From positions 1-6,411 of the forward strand of contig PYCK01000162.1 in assembly GCA_009649835.1 (NCBI GenBank): a DNA stretch of 6,411 nt, written 5' to 3'. Shown here one piece after another: positions 1 to 5,398 of the stretch; within the stretch, counting starts at the first letter, position 1, and each line of letters opens with the position of its first letter. The position numbers and the translations under genes were made by a program. Origin of the DNA: Candidatus Methanocomedens sp. (GTDB lineage: Archaea > Halobacteriota > Methanosarcinia > Methanosarcinales > Methanocomedenaceae). The notes beneath the pieces were generated by a model. It was not told where the DNA came from. It ran no database searches and saw only the letters and a list, made by a program, of their open reading frames with translations.

Positions 1-36
1 CTTGTATATCCATACCATAAATTTTTATGAAATGAT

Positions 37-88
37 GTGCCCTTCCCTTGCACATTATCCTGAGGTATAATGTACAAGAGTGGGGCAC
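37..88. repeat. Imperfect long inverted repeat / hairpin, left copy
   Basis: Arm GTGCCCTTCCCTTGCAC (37-53) faces arm GTACAAGAGTGGGGCAC (72-88). The outer seven pairs form with one T-G wobble, two C-G pairs lie in the middle block, and TTGCAC pairs with GTACAA with one mismatch. In this copy the stem continues through ATTAT (54-58) and ATAAT (67-71). It lies downstream of the nadM remnant on the minus strand. It could be an RNA hairpin acting as a processing or termination element, or a protein-binding site. No function is proven. Confidence 0.6.
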
Positions 89-98
89 TGCACTCCCA

Positions 99-120
99 CT
101 CCCATTTAACTCCCATTTAA
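99..120. repeat. 11-bp perfect tandem repeat
   Basis: ctcccatttaa occurs twice head to tail (99-109 and 110-120). The right-hand copy of the large duplication has only one diverged version near 855. This single 11-bp slippage accounts exactly for the change in offset between the two large copies. Confidence 0.85.
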
Positions 121-223
121 TTATTAACAAATAACTGTAACACCATGAAAGTATTTAAAATTTGCTATTTCGTTCGTTTATTTTTAAACGCTTTGTTTAT
201 TAACCCCATATATGTTATATTGA

Positions 224-237
224 TTATGATCTCATAA
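224..237. promoter_or_regulatory. 6-2-6 inverted repeat TTATGA-tc-TCATAA, left copy
   Basis: TTATGATCTCATAA is a perfect inverted repeat with 6-bp arms and a 2-bp spacer. It is unchanged in the other large copy at 966-979, within an unaltered stretch from about 964 to 986. It lies about 65 bp past the stop of the nadM remnant. Its size suits a dimeric regulator site, but chance is possible in AT-rich DNA. Confidence 0.3.
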
Positions 238-301
238 GATAGATTGAGACAACCATGACATCTGTCCATGATGGTCAAATTGATCGATCCAAAATAGAAT
301 C

Positions 302-460
302 TTACATTGAATCCCCGCTGGAAACAATCTTAAGCCGCCCTACCCCGCCAATCTCCCTGATTACCTCAGTCGAGGAAGTCGGCATCAGTGATTCCCATTC
401 CTCACCATCCACCATCTTGCGGCGTATCTCGGTACCTGAATATCTCTCCTGCTTGAATAG
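302..460 (-). pseudogene. Headless C-terminal remnant of nadM
   Basis: Read on the minus strand, this fragment encodes 52 codons plus a stop. It aligns without gaps or frameshifts to residues 121-172 of the full NadM at 1044-1562, with 7 amino-acid and 13 nucleotide differences. It keeps the YSGTEIRR motif of the adenylyltransferase C-terminal part but lacks the whole nucleotide-binding half with GRFQPYHLGH. Immediately upstream in frame (461-463) is a TGA stop, and no start codon or ribosome site serves this frame, so it cannot yield a working enzyme. It arose as part of the local duplication. The open reading frame visible on the opposite strand at 255-497 is a shadow: its ATG is ATA in the other copy. 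Confidence 0.9.
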
Positions 461-587
461 TCAAGACCTCAGGCGATTTTACAAAGACCATTCCTAAGGC
501 TTTTTTCCCGTTTGCGGCTTTAAAAATCTCAAAATTTCAATAGATTTGTCCATCCACAAGCCAATCAAGAATATTTGTAAAAAATCA

Positions 588-737
588 TTACTTTGCCAAT
601 TTGACAGTGAATTTCCCCAACCCCTCAGTTTTAATCTGAAGAGTACTGCCCTCTTCAATATTTGCTGCTGAAGCTATAATAGCTTTGGGTATCTCCATCC
701 AGAACACATTACCGCTTTTCATAACATTTACTTTCAA
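588..737 (-). CDS. Small AbrB/SpoVT-like DNA-binding protein, TTG start
   Basis: The product is 49 residues, reading MKVNVMKSGNVFWMEIPKA at its start (TTG as Met). The pattern fits the SpoVT-AbrB fold: a short strand, then a K-SG-V turn, then IPKAII where the family has IPKEIR, then NIEEGSTLQIK matching the usual 'gikeGd.leI' strand. The start is TTG 735-737, because a perfect GGAGGT (744-749) lies 6 nt upstream; the ATG that overlaps this region stops after two codons. At 49 residues it is at the family's lower size limit. Family members act as dimeric DNA-binding antitoxins or transition-state regulators. No intact toxin gene follows it. It lies between the two arms of the duplication, and a sister copy may lie left of position 1. 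Family assignment is from the motif only. Confidence 0.72.
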   Translation of the reverse strand: MKVNVMKSGNVFWMEIPKAIIASAANIEEGSTLQIKTEGLGKFTVKLAK

Positions 738-773
738 TCCATAACCTCCGCAATCTCGTATATTCAGATCAAA

Positions 774-785
774 ATTTTAAATAAT
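774..785 (-). promoter_or_regulatory. Possible TATA box of the AbrB-like gene
   Basis: On the minus strand the AT-rich block ATTATTTAAAAT lies 36 nt upstream of the TTG start. This leaves about 10-15 nt of leader if transcription starts some 25 nt downstream, as is usual in archaea. The block is degenerate and the whole area is AT-rich. Confidence 0.35.
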
Positions 786-789
786 AGAT

Positions 790-841
790 GTGCCCTTCCC
801 TTGCACCTTATCCTGAGATATACTGTACAAGAGTAGGGCAC
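790..841. repeat. Imperfect long inverted repeat / hairpin, right copy
   Basis: Arm GTGCCCTTCCCTTGCAC (790-806) faces arm GTACAAGAGTAGGGCAC (825-841), separated by 18 nt. The outer seven base pairs are perfect here, where the left copy has a T-G wobble. On the minus strand it lies about 200 nt after nadM and just upstream of the AbrB-like gene's AT-rich promoter region. That position fits a terminator, a processing hairpin or an operator. Confidence 0.6.
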
Positions 842-965
842 TACACTCCCACACCCATTTGATTATTAACAAAGAACTGTAATACCACGAAGGTATTTAA
901 AATTTGCTATTTCGTTCGTTTATTTTTAAACGCTATGTTTATTAACCCGATATATGTTATATCGA

Positions 966-979
966 TTATGATCTCATAA
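966..979. promoter_or_regulatory. 6-2-6 inverted repeat TTATGA-tc-TCATAA, right copy
   Basis: This is the same perfect inverted repeat as at 224-237, about 65 bp past the nadM stop. It could be an operator or a weak hairpin at the end of the mer-fpoF-nadM transcript. Confidence 0.3.
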
Positions 980-1043
980 GATAGATAAAGACAACCATAG
1001 CATCTGCCCATGATGGTCAAATTAATCGATCCAAAACAGAATC

Positions 1044-1562
1044 TTACACTGAATCCCCGCTGGAAACAATCTTAAGCCGCCCCACACCGCCGATCTCCCT
1101 GATTACCTCAGCCGTGGAAGTCGGCACCAGTGATTCCCATTCCTCACCATCCAGCATCCTGCGGCGTATCTCGGTGCCCGAATATCTCTCACGCTTGAAT
1201 AGTGGTGACTGCCTGACCTCAAATCCTGCTTCCTCGAACAGCCGTATCACTAACGGGTTGTTTGAATACACCACCTTAAAAGGTGGTGTCATAGAAATAA
1301 CATGGGACACCCAGACTGAATTGCGCCGGATATCCTCAATAGGTATTATGTAGTGTTTAACACCCAAGGTCTCCAGTGCGTCGGTCATCATCAGCACCCG
1401 CTCACCTGCCGTGAACAGATCATCGGGCTCATGGCTTGCCTGTGCGCTTCCGATGCCGATTATGATTTCATCTACCTCTTGTGCTATCGACTCAAGCACG
1501 TTCTGGTGTCCCAGGTGGTATGGTTGGAACCGTCCTATGTAGAATGCTCTTCTGGAGTCCAT
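1044..1562 (-). CDS. nadM: Nicotinamide-nucleotide adenylyltransferase, archaeal type
   Basis: NadM joins NMN and ATP to give NAD+ and pyrophosphate in the cytoplasm. The 172-residue product has the usual length and motifs of the archaeal NadM branch of the nucleotidyltransferase superfamily. GRFQPYHLGH at residues 10-19 contains the catalytic HxGH (H16, H19). GSAQ is at 38-41, an RRNSVWVSHV segment at 79-88, and YSGTEIRRRM at 127-136 matches the C-terminal SGTxIR phosphate-binding motif. The ATG at 1562 is the only start ahead of the GRFQP motif. It lies 28 bp inside the end of fpoF, and its own Shine-Dalgarno is poorly placed (GGAG one base away), so translation is probably coupled to fpoF. 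The 3' end of this gene is duplicated at 302-460. Confidence 0.95.
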   Translation of the reverse strand: MDSRRAFYIGRFQPYHLGHQNVLESIAQEVDEIIIGIGSAQASHEPDDLFTAGERVLMMTDALETLGVKHYIIPIEDIRRNSVWVSHVISMTPPFKVVYSNNPLVIRLFEEAGFEVRQSPLFKRERYSGTEIRRRMLDGEEWESLVPTSTAEVIREIGGVGRLKIVSSGDSV

Positions 1563-2674
1563 TCTCCGCCAGCCCAGACTACCTCATTGAACTTTTCATA
1601 GTCCCATGCATTATTCTTGTGTTTTTGGGCTGCAAGTTTTACGACGATATCCATAAAGATGGGTTTGTCGTGGTATTCTATTCCCTTGGCTTTATCCAGG
1701 TATTCCTTGCCTATGTCATTGCGGATAAAGATGGTACTCCATCCATCCGGGCTGCCTATACTACCTACACTGATATCTGCATAATAGGACGTGTAGTCCA
1801 TACAGTGGTGGCAGGGTTTACGGGCCAGGTGTGCAATTTCCTTGATCGGGACCAACGCTTTATCGTCATCGGTCTCTGCTACGAACTTGCCTTTTGCAAA
1901 GTCAAGTTTATTCACAGTTTTCCGGTCCAGACCCATAATGTTGGGCATGATATTCTCTCCCATATCATCATAGGTAAAGCTCTCCATACATATCAGGCCA
2001 ATAACCAGCTTGATCTTATCTGTAAGGTTCTCCCGAAGCAGTGAAGCTGCATGTGCCTGACAGGGAGTGCCAACCACAGCGATCTTTTCATATTTCTGAA
2101 GTACTTCACGCAGTTCTGATAATACAGGTTCATAGGTATATTTGGTACCGGCTGCACTTGCCACCTGTTCGGCACTGGTCAGCACCACTACCTCGGTCTC
2201 CCAATCTTCATTCCGTGAAACACTAAGGGCAGCATCTATCTCACCCTGTTCAAAGAGTGATTTCAGGATACCGGTAACAGCTCCACCATCCTGGCCGTGT
2301 ATGGAACTCTTGCCTATCCGCTGGTCGATGACATTATCTAATTCATCATCACCAGGGAAACCATCAAGAATTGGACAGATACGCTCACAGGCCAGACAGT
2401 TCTGGCAGGCCAGACATGTGTCACAGTCCACATAACATTGCCTGTTGGCACAATAATTGTCTTCCCTGCTGATCTCACTGAAGAGTTTGACCACAGTAGG
2501 TTCATCTACGGTAGGAGTGAACTTATCATAGTTCGCTTCATCGTACAACTGTACCTTGGCTGCCTGCATAGGGCAGATGGCTTCGCATCCGCCGCATGCA
2601 GTACACAGTGAATTTTTTATTACCTGGTATATCTTCGGGAACCCCATTTGTGGTGCGGGGATCTCAGCGCTCAC
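1535..2674 (-). CDS. fpoF: F420H2 dehydrogenase subunit FpoF (FrhB family), with extra cysteines
   Basis: FpoF oxidises F420H2 through FAD and Fe-S clusters. It feeds electrons to the Fpo/Fqo membrane complex and can also act alone with ferredoxin. The 379-residue product begins with a ferredoxin motif, CTACGGCEAICP (C24, C27, C30, C34). A second, cysteine-crowded region follows: C75, C80, C84, C87, C90, C93, C96 and C100-P. The FrhB core comes next: GQDGGAVTGIL near 127-137, GTKYTYEP at 176-183, VVGTPCQ at 200-206 and CHHCMDYTSYYADISVGSIGSPDG at 288-311, split as C288/C291 and the FAD/F420 segment. The start is GTG directly after mer's TAG, with GGAGG 7 nt upstream inside mer. It ends 28 bp inside nadM. 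The 75-87 cysteines and the slightly long length are unusual. An FrhB-like F420 oxidoreductase of another complex is the alternative. Confidence 0.88.
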   Translation of the reverse strand: MSAEIPAPQMGFPKIYQVIKNSLCTACGGCEAICPMQAAKVQLYDEANYDKFTPTVDEPTVVKLFSEISREDNYCANRQCYVDCDTCLACQNCLACERICPILDGFPGDDELDNVIDQRIGKSSIHGQDGGAVTGILKSLFEQGEIDAALSVSRNEDWETEVVVLTSAEQVASAAGTKYTYEPVLSELREVLQKYEKIAVVGTPCQAHAASLLRENLTDKIKLVIGLICMESFTYDDMGENIMPNIMGLDRKTVNKLDFAKGKFVAETDDDKALVPIKEIAHLARKPCHHCMDYTSYYADISVGSIGSPDGWSTIFIRNDIGKEYLDKAKGIEYHDKPIFMDIVVKLAAQKHKNNAWDYEKFNEVVWAGGEWTPEEHST

Positions 2675-3658
2675 CTACTTGCCTCCGATTATTTCCTTAC
2701 CGAAGAGTTTGATCGATTTCTCCTTATTCGGACCGATTGGTGAACCGCATACGATCTGGGTCACACCGATCTTCTGGAGATTGGCAACTTTTTCAGCGCA
2801 TGTTTCAGGTGTTCCGCAGATACTGAATGAATCCATCATAGCGTCTGTCACTAAACCGCCCATCAGTGCACCAAAGTCTCCTTTTGCAATAGCTGCACCA
2901 ATTTCTCCTTTTGCTGCAACATCGATACCGTGGCGTTCAAGCACCATATCAGGTGAACCTGCAACAATGAATGCAACCACGATCTTAGCTGCACCAACTG
3001 CCTTTTCTGCATTCTTGTCAATGGAGAAGCATGCATATGCGCCTACATCTACTTCTTTTGGATCCCTGCCTACCTTCTTGGCACCGGCTTCTATTGCTTT
3101 GATAGCAATTTCGAAGTCCTTAGGATGGGAAGCGTTGATCAACACACCATCTGCTACTTCACCTGCAAGTTCCAGCATCTTCGGACCCTGTGCACCCAGG
3201 TAAATAGGGATGTTGCCTGCTTTGAAAGCCATCTTGGCTCCTGCGATCTTGACCCTTTCGCCGTCAATGTTTACCTTTTTACCAGAGAAGAAATCCCTGA
3301 GAGCCTGGACTGATTCTCTTGATGTCAGTAACGGCTTTTCCCATGCAATACCCATTGCATCAAATGTAGCCTTGTCACCGGGACCGATACCCATTATAGC
3401 CCTGCCACCGGAAATATCATTGATCGCAGCAATACTGGATGCTGTCATTGCAATATTTCTTGTGTACGGGTTGGTTACTCCTGTTCCCAGTTTAATCTTG
3501 TTGGTACTCAAGGCCAGTACAGCCAGGGTAGTATAAACATCCCTGTTGTTGTAATGGTCTGTAATCCACACATTGTCAAATCCCTGATCTTCTGCTAACT
3601 TCGTATATTGAGCCAACTTCAGAACAGGATCACTTGGTACAAATTCTATTCCATACAT
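2675..3658 (-). CDS. mer: 5,10-methylenetetrahydromethanopterin reductase
   Basis: Mer interconverts methylene-H4MPT and methyl-H4MPT using F420H2/F420, in the cytoplasmic C1 pathway of methanogenesis or, reversed, methane oxidation. The 327-residue protein is full length for this luciferase-like TIM-barrel family. Diagnostic segments are WITDHYNNRDVY (31-42), GTGVTNPYTR (58-67, where family structures have a non-prolyl cis bond at G60-V61), GIGPGDKATFDAMGI (90-104), YLGAQGPKM (153-161), AKIVVAFIVAGSP (224-236) and CGSPIGPNKEKSIKLFG (304-320). The ATG at 3658 has GGAGGG (3665-3670) 6 nt upstream, which settles the start. It is the first gene of the mer-fpoF-nadM operon, and the stop TAG touches the GTG of fpoF. 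The same mer-fpoF adjacency is known, from memory, in Methanosarcina. Confidence 0.97.
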   Translation of the reverse strand: MYGIEFVPSDPVLKLAQYTKLAEDQGFDNVWITDHYNNRDVYTTLAVLALSTNKIKLGTGVTNPYTRNIAMTASSIAAINDISGGRAIMGIGPGDKATFDAMGIAWEKPLLTSRESVQALRDFFSGKKVNIDGERVKIAGAKMAFKAGNIPIYLGAQGPKMLELAGEVADGVLINASHPKDFEIAIKAIEAGAKKVGRDPKEVDVGAYACFSIDKNAEKAVGAAKIVVAFIVAGSPDMVLERHGIDVAAKGEIGAAIAKGDFGALMGGLVTDAMMDSFSICGTPETCAEKVANLQKIGVTQIVCGSPIGPNKEKSIKLFGKEIIGGK

Positions 3659-3700
3659 GTATGTCCCTCCATTTACGGTTAAAACTATTGATTCATTAAT

Positions 3701-3710
3701 AACTTAAAAG
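3701..3710 (-). promoter_or_regulatory. Possible TATA box for the mer operon
   Basis: On the minus strand CTTTTAAGTT lies 42-52 nt upstream of the mer ATG. A start of transcription about 25 nt downstream would leave a leader of roughly 15-20 nt carrying GGAGGG. It is a weak match, chosen mainly for its distance. Confidence 0.35.
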
Positions 3711-3764
3711 CATATTGGTTTTATCCTGAAAAGCAAAGGATGAAGCATCTGGTAGAAATACAAT

Positions 3765-3794
3765 ATACTGTAATAGGTAATACTGTAATAGGTT
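3765..3794. repeat. 15-bp tandem repeat in the divergent promoter region
   Basis: atactgtaataggta (3765-3779) is followed directly by the same 15 bases with one change at the last position (3780-3794). It lies between the divergent mer and methyltransferase genes, 43-72 nt upstream of the ATG at 3837. It could be a paired regulator site, a duplicated TATA-like element (AATATACTGTAATA), or replication slippage. Confidence 0.8.
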
Positions 3795-3836
3795 TAATTG
3801 AAAAACAGATAATTGACAACAGGTAAATTGGTTACT

Positions 3837-4514
3837 ATGAGACTGGACGTATTTTTAGTTGAACAGGAAACAGTAGCCAGCCGGGGCAGGGCCCGGCGTG
3901 CAATTACCAGTGGCCTGGTAAAGGTCGATGGGAAAATAATCCTCAAACCGTCCAGGCAAGTTGGGTATGAAAATGAGATCGAGGTGAAAGAGGATATTGA
4001 CGTGCCAGCAGGATACCTGAAACTCAAAGATATCCAGGACCGCACCGGCATGATCCACCCGGGAGATGTTATACTGGACCTGGGGTCCAGTGCAGGCGGT
4101 TTTCTCATGTTCGCATCAGGTATTGCCGGGAGTGTAAAGGGCATCGAATACAGCGAAGAGTTCATGCCATACCTTAATACTATCGCCAGGTCCCATGACA
4201 ATATTACTGTAACAAAGGATGATGTATTTACCATGCCCCTGTCATCAATGTCTGATAAACCAGTTGATGTGATCTTCAACGATATTACTGTCGAGCCACT
4301 TGATTCAATCAAAGTACTGGCAAGAGTCTTACCATTACTGAAATCAGGCGGTCGTGTGCTGCAGGTCTTAAAACTTCCTGACAGGTCTGTCCTTGATGAG
4401 TGCACTAACAGGCTAAAGGAACTGGGATTGATCATCAAGCATATATTGGAGCCTGAGAAGAGAGAAGTTTATGTGATAGCAGTACGAAATGGAGAGAGCG
4501 AGGTGAAAGAGTAA
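3837..4514 (+). CDS. S4-domain FtsJ/RrmJ-fold RNA methyltransferase (TlyA-like)
   Basis: This is a cytoplasmic S-adenosylmethionine-dependent enzyme, probably a ribose 2'-O methyltransferase of structured RNA such as rRNA. From the ATG at 3837 it has 225 residues. MRLDVFLVE opens an S4 RNA-binding domain (about 1-50) with SRGRARRAI and GLVKVDGKI. The methyltransferase domain follows: K62 in GYLKL, the SAM loop LDLGSSAGGF (80-89), D149 in FNDIT, K179 in LQVLKL and E210 in KREVYVIA. Together these make the K-D-K-E tetrad of the RrmJ/TlyA family. An in-frame TTG at 3813 would add eight residues, but it has no ribosome site and adds nothing homologous, so I reject it. The gene is divergent from mer, and its stop abuts the next gene. 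The RNA target cannot be read from sequence. Confidence 0.88.
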   Translation: MRLDVFLVEQETVASRGRARRAITSGLVKVDGKIILKPSRQVGYENEIEVKEDIDVPAGYLKLKDIQDRTGMIHPGDVILDLGSSAGGFLMFASGIAGSVKGIEYSEEFMPYLNTIARSHDNITVTKDDVFTMPLSSMSDKPVDVIFNDITVEPLDSIKVLARVLPLLKSGGRVLQVLKLPDRSVLDECTNRLKELGLIIKHILEPEKREVYVIAVRNGESEVKE

Positions 4515-5333
4515 ATGGCAGATATATGCAGCATATGCGGTAAAAAGGAGATGCTGCCCTATAAATGCAAGTACTGCGGCTGGACATACTGCTCTGAACA
4601 CCGCCTGCCCGAGAACCACAACTGCCCTGGTCTGGAAAAACTCAAGACACAGGTAAGGGAAAGCGGCAGGATCATGTACCAGCCAGAACAAAAAACCACG
4701 AAAAAACATACCATCGGTTTACCAGGACTGTGGCATAGGGAGAGGTCACCGTATGCTGTCCCGATATCAAGGAATTATTCCCTGTATATTATAATGGCCA
4801 ATGTTTTCATGTACCTGCTCCAATTGATATTCGGGCACTGGTTTACCAGATTATTCTATCTCGACCCTGTAAATGTCCTGTACCAGCCCTGGACCATTGT
4901 CACACACATGTTCCTTCATTCCCCATTCTATTTGTGGCATATTTTATTCAATATGATGGTACTGTTCTTTTTTGGTCCCATACTTGAGAGAAAGATAGGT
5001 TCGAAGAATTTTTTAATCGTCTATTTCGGGGCAGGGTTACTATCTGCCCTGGGACAGATGATTATCTCGCCAAGTCCTATGCTTGGTGCCAGCGGGGCGA
5101 TCTTCGGGATACTGGCAACACTAACAGTACTGGACCCGGATATCAGGGTCTTTGTGTTATTTATTCCAATGAAAATAGTCCAAATGTTGATGTTATTTGC
5201 ATTTTATGAGCTGTTCATGTTGTTGACAGGCTCGAATGATAATATCGCCCATGCAGCCCATCTGTTCGGCTTGATATTCGGACTGTATATGGGTTTTAAA
5301 ATAAAGAAAGAAATGAAACGGTCAGTATGGTGA
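4515..5333 (+). CDS. AN1-type zinc finger - rhomboid intramembrane serine protease fusion
   Basis: The 272-residue membrane protein starts with a complete AN1 zinc finger: C5, C8, C18, C21, C26, H29, H35, C37. A basic linker (about 45-85) leads to a six-helix rhomboid core, with hydrophobic spans near 88-107, 138-157, 164-184, 189-206, 212-237 and 244-262. The active-site pattern is present: WHILFN (H142, N146), GASGAIFG (Ser193 nucleophile) and HAAHLFGLIFG (H249, with the HxxGxxxG spacing). It is therefore likely an active protease cleaving transmembrane substrates, with the finger on the cytoplasmic side as a recruitment module (inference). The ATG follows the previous stop directly. GAGGTGA at 4500-4506, 8 nt upstream inside the methyltransferase gene, is a strong archaeal ribosome site, so the two genes form an operon. 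Confidence 0.93.
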   Translation: MADICSICGKKEMLPYKCKYCGWTYCSEHRLPENHNCPGLEKLKTQVRESGRIMYQPEQKTTKKHTIGLPGLWHRERSPYAVPISRNYSLYIIMANVFMYLLQLIFGHWFTRLFYLDPVNVLYQPWTIVTHMFLHSPFYLWHILFNMMVLFFFGPILERKIGSKNFLIVYFGAGLLSALGQMIISPSPMLGASGAIFGILATLTVLDPDIRVFVLFIPMKIVQMLMLFAFYELFMLLTGSNDNIAHAAHLFGLIFGLYMGFKIKKEMKRSVW

Positions 5334-5349
5334 TTGTATTTAGTCGCAA

Positions 5350-5358
5350 AGTATAATA
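5350..5358 (+). promoter_or_regulatory. Possible TATA box of the DUF2150-like gene
   Basis: The 65-bp gap after the rhomboid gene contains a purine-rich cgcaaa followed by agtataata, about 41-49 nt before the ATG at 5399. This matches archaeal BRE/TATA spacing with a leader of roughly 15-20 nt. It suggests that the gene can be transcribed apart from the rhomboid operon. Confidence 0.35.
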
Positions 5359-5398
5359 CTCACAAGGTTGAATACCAGATTGCAGGAGCATAACAACA

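Larger units (their letters stand above)
34..460. repeat. Left copy of a partial tandem duplication
   Basis: This segment repeats positions 787-1202 in direct orientation. By eye there are 13 differences in the 159 bp that derive from nadM and about 21 in the roughly 257 alignable bp of flanking non-coding DNA, so both parts are near 92% identical. The offset is 753 bp at the left end and 742 bp at the right end; the difference is an extra 11 bp in this copy. Homology stops sharply after 460. On the left, positions 1-33 still resemble 754-786 weakly (for example cttgtatatc against ctcgtatatt), so the duplicated unit probably continues past the window edge. Apart from the nadM remnant, positions 1-301 hold no gene that I can see. 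Confidence 0.93.
787..1202. repeat. Right (parental) copy of the partial tandem duplication
   Basis: This copy contains the intact 3' end of nadM (1044-1202) and the 257 bp after its stop, and matches 34-460. It is the parental copy because the homology on the right ends inside the complete nadM gene. The roughly 306 bp between nadM and the AbrB-like gene (738-1043) hold no open frame that I can support. They contain a hairpin, an AT-rich stretch with CGTTTATTTTTAAACG, and the TTATGATCTCATAA palindrome at 966-979. Confidence 0.93.

Noticed and set aside
255..497. 80-codon plus-strand reading frame starting at ATG 255
   Set aside because: It is antisense to the nadM remnant. Its ATG reads ATA in the other copy, and the frame exists only because the nadM tail is open on both strands.
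588..737. Toxin-antitoxin operon built on the AbrB-like gene
   Set aside because: No intact toxin gene lies upstream or downstream of it within the window, so only a solitary regulator or orphan antitoxin can be claimed.
34..1202. The two repeated segments as a CRISPR array or insertion sequence
   Set aside because: Only two long copies exist, with no short regular repeats and spacers. There is no transposase, no terminal inverted repeats and no target-site duplication at the visible edges.
1481..2044. 187-codon plus-strand frame with hydrophobic stretches
   Set aside because: It is antisense to fpoF and nadM, both of which have strong family motifs on the minus strand.
2556..3203. 215-codon plus-strand frame
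   Set aside because: It is antisense to mer; composition is that of a shadow, rich in Ser, Pro, Ile and Ala.
3813..3836. TTG start that would lengthen the methyltransferase by eight residues
   Set aside because: It has no ribosome binding site, and the family normally starts at the MRLDV motif, which has its own ATG at 3837.
3794..4438. 214-codon minus-strand frame opposite the methyltransferase
   Set aside because: The plus strand carries a complete S4-FtsJ protein with a full K-D-K-E tetrad; the minus frame is Ser-rich shadow.
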